From contig CP128433.1 of the NCBI GenBank assembly GCA_032615215.1, positions 3,121,501 to 3,185,500 of the forward strand: a DNA stretch of 64,000 nucleotides. Reading direction: 5' to 3'. The notes under the pieces were generated by a model. That model searched no databases and was not told the DNA's origin. It saw only the letters and a list, made by a program, of their open reading frames with translations. A program made the position numbers and the translations under genes. Within the stretch, counting starts at the first letter, position 1. Each line of letters opens with the position of its first letter. This document shows positions 54,963 to 63,750 of this stretch, in pieces. This DNA is from Microbulbifer sp. MKSA007 (lineage in GTDB: Bacteria; Pseudomonadota; Gammaproteobacteria; Pseudomonadales; Cellvibrionaceae).

Positions 54963-56147
54963 ATGAGTAAACATCAGCCACTCGCCCATTGGGACGATAT
55001 TTTGCTGCTGGACCAACAGCTGACCGACGAAGAGCGCATGGTGCGCGACACGGCACGTGAGTACTGCCAAAGCAAACTGATGCCCAGAGTTCTCGAGGGT
55101 AACCGCCACGAAATCTTCGATCGTGAAATCATGAACGAGATGGGTGAATTGGGCCTGCTCGGTTCCACCATCGAAGGCTACGGCTGTGCCGGTCTCAACT
55201 ACGTTTCCTATGGCCTGGTGGCGCGCGAAGTTGAACGCGTTGACTCCGGCTACCGCTCCGCCATGAGCGTTCAGTCCAGCCTGGTTATGCACCCGATTTA
55301 CGCTTACGGCAGCGAAGAGCAGAAGCAGAAGTACCTGCCTAAGCTGGCATCCGGCGAATGGGTTGGCTGTTTCGGCCTGACCGAGCCCGATGCGGGTTCC
55401 GATCCCGGCGGCATGAAAACCCGCGCCAAGAAAGTCGATGGCGGCTACCGCATCAGCGGTTCCAAGATGTGGATCACCAACAGCCCAATCGCCGACGTTT
55501 TCGTTGTTTGGGCGAAAGATGACGACGATATTATTCGCGGCTTCGTGCTGGACAAGGGTATGGAAGGCCTCTCCGCACCGAAGATCGAAGGCAAGTTCTC
55601 ACTGCGCGCCTCCATTACCGGCGAGATCGTGATGGACAATGTGTTCGTTCCGGAAGAAAACAAATTCCCGGAAATTGGCGGACTGCGCGGCCCCTTCGGC
55701 TGCCTGAACCGCGCTCGCTACGGTATCTCCTGGGGCGCCATGGGTGCCGGCGAGTTCTGCTGGCACGCCGCTCGCCAGTACGGCCTGGACCGCACCCAGT
55801 TCAATCGCCCTCTGGCTCAAACCCAGTTGTTCCAGAAGAAACTGGCGGATATGCAGACCGAAATTACCCTGGGCCTGCAAGCCTCCCTGCGCGTAGGTCG
55901 CATCATGGATGAGAACAAGCAGTTCGACCCCACCATGATCTCCCTGGTGAAGCGCAACAACTGTGGCAAGGCACTGGATATCGCCCGTATTGCCCGCGAT
56001 ATGCACGGCGGCAACGGCATCTCCGACGAATTCCACGTAATTCGCCACGTGATGAACCTGGAAGCTGTAAATACCTACGAAGGTACCCACGACGTACACG
56101 CCTTGATCCTCGGCCGCGCCCAGACCGGCCTGCAAGCATTCGTGTAA
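54963..56147 (+). CDS. gcdH: Glutaryl-CoA dehydrogenase
   Basis: 394 residues. Acyl-CoA dehydrogenase signatures GCFGLTEPDAGSDPGGMKT and QLFQKKLADMQTEI, with catalytic Glu in NTYEGTHDVHALILGRAQTG (about 370), and the substrate-binding Arg region LTEPDAGS and SLRAS. It oxidises and decarboxylates glutaryl-CoA to crotonyl-CoA in lysine/tryptophan degradation. Codon use is strongly biased, suggesting high expression. The usual LysR regulator and CoA transferase are not adjacent. Confidence 0.95.
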   Translation: MSKHQPLAHWDDILLLDQQLTDEERMVRDTAREYCQSKLMPRVLEGNRHEIFDREIMNEMGELGLLGSTIEGYGCAGLNYVSYGLVAREVERVDSGYRSAMSVQSSLVMHPIYAYGSEEQKQKYLPKLASGEWVGCFGLTEPDAGSDPGGMKTRAKKVDGGYRISGSKMWITNSPIADVFVVWAKDDDDIIRGFVLDKGMEGLSAPKIEGKFSLRASITGEIVMDNVFVPEENKFPEIGGLRGPFGCLNRARYGISWGAMGAGEFCWHAARQYGLDRTQFNRPLAQTQLFQKKLADMQTEITLGLQASLRVGRIMDENKQFDPTMISLVKRNNCGKALDIARIARDMHGGNGISDEFHVIRHVMNLEAVNTYEGTHDVHALILGRAQTGLQAFV

Positions 56148-56160
56148 AACACGTCTAGTT

Positions 56161-56190
56161 CGATGCTCACGGTAGTTACCGTGGGCATCG
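56161..56190 (+). terminator. Hairpin after gcdH
   Basis: CGATGC.CACGGTA pairs with TACCGTG.GCATCG, single mismatched pair, loop GT, 13 bases past the stop. The following CCCTTATCCC has no T-run, so termination may need Rho. Confidence 0.7.
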
Positions 56191-56560
56191 CCCTTATCCC
56201 ATCATTTCTTATCTGCTTACTTCTACCTCGCCCCCCAGGTTGGTAGCACAAAACCATTAAACTAAAGTTCGGAATAGTCACGCAAAAAGGCGGCGCATAG
56301 ACTGTGGAGCAGTATTAAATTATTACCCGCACCAAGCAAAGCACTGCACCGAAAAAAAACGTTTGGATTTAAAGTAATAATAATTTGAGAGAAGACCAAA
56401 ACTGACTGTGACCATTTACGCATCATCGAACCGCGAAATAAGTAAATACAGCCCTCAGCAATTATTAAACTCTCAATAACGGTATAAAAAGGAAGTTTTG
56501 GGAACCGCGGAAAGCCCAAACAGAGAGCCCAACAAGCTGAATAAAGTTATTACCCCTCCC
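56191..56560. other. Intergenic region
   Basis: 370 bases between gcdH and the convergent transporter gene. An 85-codon minus-strand ORF (56262-56519) has no recognisable features. Nothing further seen. Confidence 0.4.
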
Positions 56561-57460
56561 CTAACTTCCCTCCACATCAACAATCTCCTGTCCCGGATTT
56601 CGATCATTTAATTTCACTACACAAAGAGCAATACCCAGCAACACGACAAAAGTCGCTACCCACTCGACAAATGTAAGATATTCACCGAGGATAATTGATG
56701 AGCCGATTATTCCCACAATAGGAACCAGCAACCCAAATGGTGAAACGCAGGCAGAGGAATAGCGACGAATTAAATCACCCCATAAAATATAACCAACCAA
56801 TGTCACCATGCACACTTGGTAAACAATTGAAAACCAACTGGCCGTATGCGCCTGAAAAAAGAAAACCCAGGGAGTATGGCTCTCATAAAATATCGACAAG
56901 ACCAAAAGAGGTACCGGCGGCACCAATGAAGCCCAAACCATTAAGTGAAGTAAGTTAACTCCTGGCATCCTGCGGAATACGATATTCGCTATCGCCCAAG
57001 ACAGCCCCGCCCCCATGATAAGGATAAATCCCACTATCGTTGTCGACCCACCTTTATCGGCATAGTAGAAGAATACAGAGAACCCTACAGCCGCTATTAC
57101 CAAACCCAAGCATTGCTGCATATTTATCTTATCGCCAAACAGCATTGCGAATAGCAATAGGGTGAATGGCACCTGCGACTGCATAAGCAGTGACGCTACA
57201 CCCGCTTGAATATCGGCCTTCATGGCGTAGTACATCAACCCCAGAGAGAGAAACTCTAAGAAGAAGCCGAGCGCAACAACATTGAGGATCGAGGTCTTGG
57301 GGAATGGACAAAAGAAAACCAGAGGAACAGCGACGAGGGTGAAGCGAACCGAAGCCAATAACATTGGCGGGAAGTCGGCCAGCGCCACCTTGGTTATCGG
57401 GTAATTCAGTCCAAAAATTGAGACTGCCAGCAAAGCCAACAGTATGCTTTTATACGGCAT
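56561..57460 (-). CDS. DMT-superfamily exporter (EamA family)
   Basis: 299 residues, ten membrane helices in two EamA repeats (first starting ALLAVSIFGLNYPITKVAL with the typical FGxN/P element, second near FILIMGAGLSWAIANIVFRR). Family members export amino acids or metabolites such as O-acetylserine/cysteine. Substrate unknown. Alone on its strand. Confidence 0.9.
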   Translation of the reverse strand: MPYKSILLALLAVSIFGLNYPITKVALADFPPMLLASVRFTLVAVPLVFFCPFPKTSILNVVALGFFLEFLSLGLMYYAMKADIQAGVASLLMQSQVPFTLLLFAMLFGDKINMQQCLGLVIAAVGFSVFFYYADKGGSTTIVGFILIMGAGLSWAIANIVFRRMPGVNLLHLMVWASLVPPVPLLVLSIFYESHTPWVFFFQAHTASWFSIVYQVCMVTLVGYILWGDLIRRYSSACVSPFGLLVPIVGIIGSSIILGEYLTFVEWVATFVVLLGIALCVVKLNDRNPGQEIVDVEGS

Positions 57461-57675
57461 CTCTACAGCCAGTGAACAATGGACGTAACCAAAGGGTAGC
57501 AGCCTCCATTAGTCTTCTGCGCCTAATGGGCCCTTTGTCATTGTTTCAATAGCTCCCTGGTACCCATCTATTGCGGCGCCTCACACTTCTCACCAGTAGA
57601 TCGCTGCTCAATTCCCTTTGCGTAGACAGAAGTGCTATTCTCCCCTGCCCGCCAATCTCTGGATGTAACGATGAT

Positions 57676-58293
57676 ATGGATGAGCTGCTGCACTGGTTTG
57701 AATTGATCGGTATCGCGGTCTTTGCCTTCAGCGGCGTACTCGCCGCCGGCCACAAACAGATGGATTTATTTGGTGCCGTGGTACTCGCCTGCGTCACCTC
57801 TATTGGCGGCGGCACCGCCCGGGACATTATTCTCAACGTCCCTGTATTCTGGCTTGAGCACACCTATTACCTGTGGATCGCCTCAATTACCGGTGTAGTA
57901 AGCTTTTACCTGATACGCTATCTAAAGGTCCCTATGCGCCTGCTAATGGTGGCAGATGCCATTGGACTCGCCGTTTTTGTGGTGCTCGGAACCCAGAAAG
58001 TACTTGAACTGGGCTATTCCGCGACCATCGCAATCGTGCTCGGCGTAATGACCGGTACTTTTGGCGGGGTGATTCGGGATGTGCTGTCCGGTGACATTCC
58101 ACTTTTACTCCGGCGAGAGATCTATGCCACCGCTGCCCTTACTGGGACAGCCATACTCGTTGCATTGGACAATGTAGGGTGGCTACCCCATGAGCTGGTG
58201 GTGGCTATTGCTGTATTTGTGACCTTAGCGATTCGCCTCGCGGCATTGCGCTGGAATATCTCCGCGCCAGTGGCACGCTTCGGCAAGCACTGA
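57676..58293 (+). CDS. TRIC-family (UPF0126) cation channel protein
   Basis: 205 residues from ATG 57676; the frame extends upstream but without family sequence. Seven hydrophobic helices and two copies of the conserved GGxxRD element (IGGGTARDIIL and FGGVIRDVLSG) define the prokaryotic TRIC/YadS family, trimeric K+-permeable channels. Physiological role in bacteria unsettled. Confidence 0.9.
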   Translation: MDELLHWFELIGIAVFAFSGVLAAGHKQMDLFGAVVLACVTSIGGGTARDIILNVPVFWLEHTYYLWIASITGVVSFYLIRYLKVPMRLLMVADAIGLAVFVVLGTQKVLELGYSATIAIVLGVMTGTFGGVIRDVLSGDIPLLLRREIYATAALTGTAILVALDNVGWLPHELVVAIAVFVTLAIRLAALRWNISAPVARFGKH

Positions 58294-58353
58294 CCCGCTC
58301 ACAGGCCTGGAACCATAAACCACTACTTAATAGCAGTCACAGGAATAATCTAA

Positions 58354-60006
58354 GTGCAAAAAGCCCGATTGCGCATACTCCTCATCATTCTCTTTTCCAT
58401 GGTGATTGGAGCCTGTGAGCGCTCGACAGACTCTGCCCAAACCGGTCAATCCCCGCAAAAACAATACGCTCGCCTGGTAGCAAAGCCCTGCTGGTTCAAA
58501 ACCGATGAAACCTGGCCTTTCACCCAGTGTTTCATGATGGAGGTGCCGGAAAATTATGCCCACCCAGAAAAGCGCAAAATCCGCTTTCCGGTCGTACGCT
58601 TCCGCGCCACAAACCCCGATCCCAAGAAAATCCCCCTACTCCATCTAGGCGCCGGAGGCCCCGGAGCCAGCATGGGGTTAGAGCCCGAGAACGCCAGCGA
58701 TTGGTTGTGGCTTAACTATGCCGCCATGACAGTAGAAGACGGCCGGGATCTGTTTGTTATAGATCCCAGGGGCACCGGTATGGCCCAGCCACGCCTCACT
58801 TGCAGCGAGTTTATCGAAGATGCCGATACCGCCTTCCGGCGCAATCTGTCTCCGGAAGAAGAGGCCCGTGTTTTCTCTTTCAGTATGGAGCGCTGTTACA
58901 GTCGCCTGAGCAAAGGTGCCGACTTGGCCCAGTACAACAGTTCTGTGATCGCCAGGGATGTAGAAGAGCTGAGAAAAACCCTCAAGCTCAATAAATTCGA
59001 TCTCTACGGGGTGTCCTACTCCTCCCGCTACGCCCTGACTGTGGCCCGCGACTTCCCGGAATCAGTGCGCACCCTGGTGCTTAACAGTGCGGTCTTCCCC
59101 AATATTGTCTACACGCAGCAGCTCCCACAGGACTCCCTGGCAGCCTACGAGCGCGGCCTGAAGCATTGTATCGAAGACGAGAAATGTAACAGTCGCTATC
59201 CCAATTTACGCCGCAGGCTGGAAAACCTGATCCAGACCTTAGACGAAGAGCCGCGCACCATTCCGATCAAGCACCGCTACTCAAAACAAAGCTATCCCTT
59301 TGTGCTTACTGGACAGCGCTTGCTGAGAGTTCTATTCCAGGCCCTGTATAACGAAAACTTCTACAGTGAACTGCCCAAGATGATCGAGGGCCTGGAAAAT
59401 GAGGGCGATGAAGGGCTACAGCCGGCCCAGGATGCCATCGCACACTTTATGGAGATCGTACTGGACCCCTACTTTGGGGATGCAGCCGGCGTTAGCCACT
59501 TCTGCTATGAAGAGGCTCCCTTTGTCGATTTTGATCAGGCCAGGGCCAACGCTGCAGACACCGGCATTCTCGGCGGGGCCGTACGATCAGATTTGAATTT
59601 GTTGCAGCTACAGTGTCGCATCTGGGCAATCCCCTCTGCTCCACTCACTGAGTCAGAAGCCATCTCCACCCCAGTTCCAGTGATAGTGTTACACGGCGGC
59701 CTGGATCCGGTACTAGCTGCAGATGATGTCGATATCGCACGCAAAGAGCTACCGAATCACCAATGGCTGCTATTTCCCAACCTGGCTCACGATATTATTT
59801 CCGCAAGCAACTGCGCGGAGCGGGCAGTAGCGCGCTTTCTCGACAACCCTGCCGAAGATCAAACCGAAACCACCATGACTTGCCGCAAAGCGGAGCTGGC
59901 AGACCAGATTTCCACCGAAGAAGAATCTGAGTCCCAGCAAGAAGCCGAACAACAGGCCGTTGAACCCCAAGCAGCTGAGGTCCCTGCCCCGGAAAGCGGC
60001 CAATAA
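58354..60006 (+). CDS. Lipoprotein alpha/beta hydrolase (TAP-like C-terminal, proline-iminopeptidase-like)
   Basis: 550 residues, GTG start. Lipobox VIGAC with Cys21. Core: LLHLGAGGPGASM oxyanion region, FVIDPRGTGMAQP, nucleophile Ser221 in YGVSYSSRYAL, acid in VLHGGLDPVLA and His in FPNLAHDII, i.e. the arrangement of tripeptidyl aminopeptidase/SlpD-type proteins. Likely a periplasmic peptidase or esterase tethered to a membrane. The tail is a Glu/Gln-rich low-complexity stretch. Cysteines around the cap suggest disulfides. Confidence 0.88.
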   Translation: MQKARLRILLIILFSMVIGACERSTDSAQTGQSPQKQYARLVAKPCWFKTDETWPFTQCFMMEVPENYAHPEKRKIRFPVVRFRATNPDPKKIPLLHLGAGGPGASMGLEPENASDWLWLNYAAMTVEDGRDLFVIDPRGTGMAQPRLTCSEFIEDADTAFRRNLSPEEEARVFSFSMERCYSRLSKGADLAQYNSSVIARDVEELRKTLKLNKFDLYGVSYSSRYALTVARDFPESVRTLVLNSAVFPNIVYTQQLPQDSLAAYERGLKHCIEDEKCNSRYPNLRRRLENLIQTLDEEPRTIPIKHRYSKQSYPFVLTGQRLLRVLFQALYNENFYSELPKMIEGLENEGDEGLQPAQDAIAHFMEIVLDPYFGDAAGVSHFCYEEAPFVDFDQARANAADTGILGGAVRSDLNLLQLQCRIWAIPSAPLTESEAISTPVPVIVLHGGLDPVLAADDVDIARKELPNHQWLLFPNLAHDIISASNCAERAVARFLDNPAEDQTETTMTCRKAELADQISTEEESESQQEAEQQAVEPQAAEVPAPESGQ

Positions 60007-60065
60007 CCAAAAACAACAGCTGAAGTTACACGACAAAAGCGGTATCAAGGATTGAGGAAAGGCCG

Positions 60066-60896
60066 ATGGAGAGCAACAACAACCCTGCCCTGATTGAAGT
60101 TGCGGATTTGGTAGAGCTCAAAAAGACCGGCGAACCCGTAATATTGGACTGCCGCTATAGCCTGGCGGATCACGATAGTGGTGAGCGGGACTATCGGGCT
60201 GGCCATATTCCCGATGCCCATTACGCCTGCCTGCACCGTGACCTCTCTGCCCCTGTGCAACGCTACGGCGGCCGCCACCCAATGCCGAGCGCTGCACAGT
60301 TCCAGGACTACGCTCGCAATCTGGGAGTCGATAGTGACACACAGGTAATCGTCTACGACGACACCCGCCTGGGTTTTGCCGCCCGTGCCTGGTTCCTGTT
60401 TTTCTTCTTTGGCCACAAGAAAATTGGCATTCTGAATGGCGGTCTAAAAGCCTGGCTCGATGCAGGGGAAACATTGGACACAAGCGAGCCCACTCGATCC
60501 AGGCAAGGAAACTTCAGTGCACAACCAAAAGAAAATCTCTTGGTTCATTACGAGACCATCAAACAAAACCTGGGTAAAGCACCCTGGCAGTTAGTAGACG
60601 CCCGGGACAGTCAGCGCTTTGAAGGAATTGAAGAGCCTATCGACCCGATTGCCGGACATATACCCACCGCCATCAACCAGCCCTGGCAAAACATTACTGA
60701 CAAAAACAATGGCAAAGTGAAATCTATTCCCGAACTCAAAGAGCAATTCGGCAACTTGGCGGACGGCAAACCACTTCTCAATTACTGCGGCTCCGGAGTT
60801 ACTGCCTGCGTTAATTTCTATGCACAATATTTAGCTGGTCGCCACGACTCACTACTCTATCCAGGGAGTTGGAGTGATTGGTGTTCGCATCAGTGA
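60066..60896 (+). CDS. 3-mercaptopyruvate/thiosulfate sulfurtransferase (two rhodanese domains)
   Basis: 276 residues. Inactive N-terminal rhodanese domain (PVILDCRYSLADHDSG... GHIPDAHYACLHRDL), then the catalytic one with Cys241 in NYCGSGVTAC; the CGSGVT loop is the mercaptopyruvate-sulfurtransferase type (SseA) rather than CRKGVT of thiosulfate enzymes. Transfers sulfur to thiols or cyanide. 59 bp after the hydrolase gene, so possibly co-transcribed. Confidence 0.92.
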   Translation: MESNNNPALIEVADLVELKKTGEPVILDCRYSLADHDSGERDYRAGHIPDAHYACLHRDLSAPVQRYGGRHPMPSAAQFQDYARNLGVDSDTQVIVYDDTRLGFAARAWFLFFFFGHKKIGILNGGLKAWLDAGETLDTSEPTRSRQGNFSAQPKENLLVHYETIKQNLGKAPWQLVDARDSQRFEGIEEPIDPIAGHIPTAINQPWQNITDKNNGKVKSIPELKEQFGNLADGKPLLNYCGSGVTACVNFYAQYLAGRHDSLLYPGSWSDWCSHQ

Positions 60897-61002
60897 AGAT
60901 AAAATAGGAGTCATGGAACTTAAATACAGCAGTGCGAGAAGGCTCATGCGAACTGTAGATATAAAATAAAGCTAATAAGCCAGTTACAATTTTTACTATT
61001 GC

Positions 61003-61176
61003 TTATATGCCCAGCGAATCCCCCATCTCCAAATCAGAACACTCCTGCATGGGCGGTAATTGGGCTATTTGATGCTTATTCAGTCGGGCACCAGAGAATT
61101 CGCAACGATTTTTACACATAAAGATTATAAAATTAGTTAAACCGATATCCACCAGCACCTCTTTACCGCATAACAT
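61003..61176 (-). CDS. Possible small cysteine-containing protein downstream of YopT-like gene 1
   Basis: 57 residues from ATG 61176 with AGGAGG 11-17 bases upstream; five cysteines. Not recognised and may be chance: the ribosome site sits in a small hairpin (GAGGAGGCTTCCTC) and the spacing is long. Apart from it, 60897-61217 holds nothing visible. Confidence 0.25.
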   Translation of the reverse strand: MLCGKEVLVDIGLTNFIIFMCKNRCEFSGARLNKHQIAQLPPMQECSDLEMGDSLGI

Positions 61177-61217
61177 GTTAGAGGAAGCCTCCTCATAACA
61201 CCCCGCCGCTCTGCACT

Positions 61218-61937
61218 TTATAAGGTGTAAACATGGGTACGCCAACGATCTGAAAGACCTAGGGAACCAAATCCATTCGACAGAATCTTCCGCCGATAAT
61301 ATTCACGGAAGAAATTAAAAAAATCCTGCTTGTTATTAAAACAGTACTCTCCATGGTTAGGGTCAAAAAAAGTGCACTGTTGAGCCATCCCAGCGGGTCC
61401 AATATAGAGAGAAACAGCATGGGCCGCCGAAAAGTGCCCAAAGACTTTACCTGACACAGTAATTATTACGTAATGATCGTTTAATTGATCTAATGATGCT
61501 ATTAAAAAATCGGTCATTGATAAAGGCTGAGCTCCAGGATTAACTATTTGAATACTCGAATCTTCTCCAAGCCCAGGTACTGGATATACTCCACGCTCTC
61601 TCAGCCACGCCCCTACATTATTCATATAAGAATTATCTTTATCATGTGCCCACCCCCACTGAGACTTGGCAACACTTCTTAATTCACGAATATTTAGAGA
61701 GCGAAGTCGAGTGAATGTAAATGGACCTGCTCCAACTTTCCACTTTTCATACAAGCCCAATTTGCTTGATAGAGATACCCCTTCAGAAGCCCTACAATGT
61801 ATCCAATGTGCAGTTAAGGCTCCACAAATGCCAAACGTGCTAAATCCTGCATAGTGCACCCAAACTCTTAGCGAACTCTGGGAAAAACCCCAAATTTTTT
61901 GCCCTCGATGACGCTCGGCAATTGTACTAACACGCAT
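61218..61937 (-). CDS. YopT-type (peptidase C58) cysteine protease-like protein 1
   Basis: 239 residues, no signal peptide. The C58 triad order is present: Cys38 in FGICGALTAHWI, His173 in SAAHAVSLYIG and Asp192 in FFDPNHGEYCF. In the family (YopT, AvrPphB, LopT) this papain-like fold cuts host GTPases or kinases after delivery by a secretion system. GGGAGG lies 8 bases before the ATG. AT-rich and unlike the core genes. No type III or VI apparatus is in the window, so delivery and target are unknown. A diverged second copy lies 0.8 kb upstream. Confidence 0.8.
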   Translation of the reverse strand: MRVSTIAERHRGQKIWGFSQSSLRVWVHYAGFSTFGICGALTAHWIHCRASEGVSLSSKLGLYEKWKVGAGPFTFTRLRSLNIRELRSVAKSQWGWAHDKDNSYMNNVGAWLRERGVYPVPGLGEDSSIQIVNPGAQPLSMTDFLIASLDQLNDHYVIITVSGKVFGHFSAAHAVSLYIGPAGMAQQCTFFDPNHGEYCFNNKQDFFNFFREYYRRKILSNGFGSLGLSDRWRTHVYTL

Positions 61938-62327
61938 ACAAGCAACCTCCCAACAGACAATTAAAATCCAAAAATCATCTATTTTAATTCGAACAAAAAC
62001 CTACAATAAATACTGATCCGCACCTAGCCAGAGGCTTTTACCTACAAGGACTGATAACTCTCTTAGAAAATGGGGTGCGCAGATTGACACACTCTTATAT
62101 TTACGCCAACCCAACAACAATAAAATAGGTCAATCAATCCTTTACCCATTGACTCAAATGAACATTGCCAAATTGATCAACATCACCAATTTTGTACTTT
62201 TAATATCTCTTTATAACCAATTATGACAAGCAACTACTCACAGCCCAATACCCGCACAGGATCTAAGTAATTCCAATATCAGCAAAATTTACTTCTCTAA
62301 CACTCCCTTTCCCAGACTTAACGCCCA
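61938..62327. other. AT-rich spacer between the two protease units
   Basis: 390 bases, no ORF above about 40 codons noticed, no hairpin with T-run identified. Presumably carries the promoter of YopT-like gene 1. Confidence 0.4.
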
Positions 62328-62669
62328 CTATATCCAGCGCACTGTTAAAACAGTAAAAGTTAAATATGCCAAACCTGAAATAATGAATTTGGTTATATGG
62401 AAAGAATTGCGCCTCCATGGCTTTAAACCACACTTACCCCTTACCGGACAATTTTCCACCCTCTCAACCTTCAACTTAAAGGGTAATTCATCCCTAAAAG
62501 CCAAAAGAATAGCTCTCTCTTTAGATCTATATTGTGTCGGCTCTATCAAGTAGCGCTTTAGATATTGGGCAAATTTTTTTAGGTTTTGGACTTTCTTTAG
62601 GGAAAGGAAAATACATGCAGATTGGGTTGTTTTGTATGGGGAAAGTAAGATGGCCAGAACTCCAACCAT
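62328..62669 (-). CDS. Small hydrophobic protein upstream of YopT-like gene 1 (family B, copy 1)
   Basis: 113 residues from ATG 62669; the frame is open further upstream but there it runs antisense-free yet out of frame through the end of YopT-like gene 2, so the later start is used. Hydrophobic N-terminus (VGVLAILLS), then ACIFLSLKKVQNLKKFAQYLKR, a basic middle and a hydrophobic end. The CIxLSLKxxQNLKxxAQ stretch recurs in the ORF at 63418-63639. Unknown function; a membrane or chaperone role for the adjacent effector is speculation. Confidence 0.4.
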   Translation of the reverse strand: MVGVLAILLSPYKTTQSACIFLSLKKVQNLKKFAQYLKRYLIEPTQYRSKERAILLAFRDELPFKLKVERVENCPVRGKCGLKPWRRNSFHITKFIISGLAYLTFTVLTVRWI

Positions 62670-62745
62670 CTTAAGCAAACCCCAAAACTCTATACGAGAT
62701 GAAATACTTCCTGCAACACTAAGCAGAACCAATTTATGAATAGAG

Positions 62746-63381
62746 CTAGCTTTTCCATATCCTATCGATCTGCCATGAATCGAATTTATGTTCCGCCCGA
62801 TAATGCATATTACTGACCAAGTGAAAGAAGAAGTAAAAATCCTCTTTATCCTCAAACCAAAACTCCCCAAAGTTCGGATCAAAGAAACAAGCATCCTGCT
62901 TTTGCCCGCCAAATGACTGGGCACCAACCCAAGCAGCTACTGCATGAGCGCCCGGATTCTCGTCTCGACTAGAGCGCATTTCAATTAACGCATAGGCTCC
63001 ATTAATCTGTTTAAGCCGCTGTCGCAAGGAATCCCTGTTTGATCTTCCGGTAGCTGAAGAAAGCACTCTCAACCGATTTAAAAGTAACCATGCCCTATGA
63101 GAAGCTTCCCAGTTGGCACTTTGCTGCCAGGCTTGCTGTTGTGCCGCTATTCGTTGGTATTTCCCCATATTGAAAGGGATAAATCTTCGCTGATCCCAAA
63201 CGCCACCCAAGTGATTTACTAAAGAGTCGTCATAAGCATGATACTTAATCCAGTGTGAAACCAGCGACAAACAGATTCCACTGCCAGAAATCTGTCGGAT
63301 ATTCAACACAGGAAATGCTTGGGAAAAATCCCAAGTACATACTCCACCCAACTGGCGCGCCATAGAGTAAACGCTGTACAT
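62746..63381 (-). CDS. YopT-type (peptidase C58) cysteine protease-like protein 2
   Basis: 211 residues. Cys37 in GSGICLSLVSHWI, His146 in PGAHAVAAWVG and Asp168 in CFFDPNFGEFWF form the C58 triad; both copies share a short N-terminal WxFSQ element 17-20 residues before the Cys, and a similar tail (DKEDFYFFF / NKQDFFNFF) after the Asp. ATG 63381 has AGGA 8 bases upstream. Cytoplasmic by sequence, so secretion, if any, would be by a contact-dependent system. Confidence 0.8.
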   Translation of the reverse strand: MYSVYSMARQLGGVCTWDFSQAFPVLNIRQISGSGICLSLVSHWIKYHAYDDSLVNHLGGVWDQRRFIPFNMGKYQRIAAQQQAWQQSANWEASHRAWLLLNRLRVLSSATGRSNRDSLRQRLKQINGAYALIEMRSSRDENPGAHAVAAWVGAQSFGGQKQDACFFDPNFGEFWFEDKEDFYFFFHLVSNMHYRAEHKFDSWQIDRIWKS

Positions 63382-63417
63382 AAAAGGTCCTACGAAAAAA
63401 TTATTGTGACTCTGTAC

Positions 63418-63639
63418 TTAAGGAGCCTCTGAATAACTACGCGGATAGAGTGAAATCTGTAACGGCCCCCTTATTAACCGTAACCATTTCTGCTCAAGGT
63501 GAAAGTGAGGCTCAAGGGTTCTTTTCTCCGACGCAGGAGTTGGAACTTTACGCGCCAACCCCACCGCCGACTTTATGATTTGGGCGCAAGTTTTTAGATT
63601 TTGGTCATATTTTAACGACAACCAAATACAGGGAAGCAA
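63418..63639 (-). CDS. Small protein upstream of YopT-like gene 2 (family B, copy 2), possibly truncated
   Basis: 73 residues from TTG 63639; about 15 further hydrophobic codons are open upstream without a start. PCIWLSLKYDQNLKTCAQIIKS aligns with ACIFLSLKKVQNLKKFAQYLKR of the ORF at 62328. It lacks the hydrophobic C-terminus of that copy, so it may be decayed. Lies 36 bp before YopT-like gene 2. Confidence 0.35.
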   Translation of the reverse strand: MLPCIWLSLKYDQNLKTCAQIIKSAVGLARKVPTPASEKRTLEPHFHLEQKWLRLIRGPLQISLYPRSYSEAP

Positions 63640-63750
63640 ATTCAGAGAAGACAGGAAAAAGACAAAAAAGTGGAGGGGAATTAACTGTGCTAAGCGTCAC
63701 AACAACAGGCAGCACTCACCGCGCCGCCTGCTTCTGCAATCTAACAACGT

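Noticed and set aside
62670..62927. N-terminal extension of the hydrophobic ORF at 62328
   Set aside because: Most of it overlaps the conserved catalytic end of YopT-like gene 2 in another frame; the triad gene is the real one.
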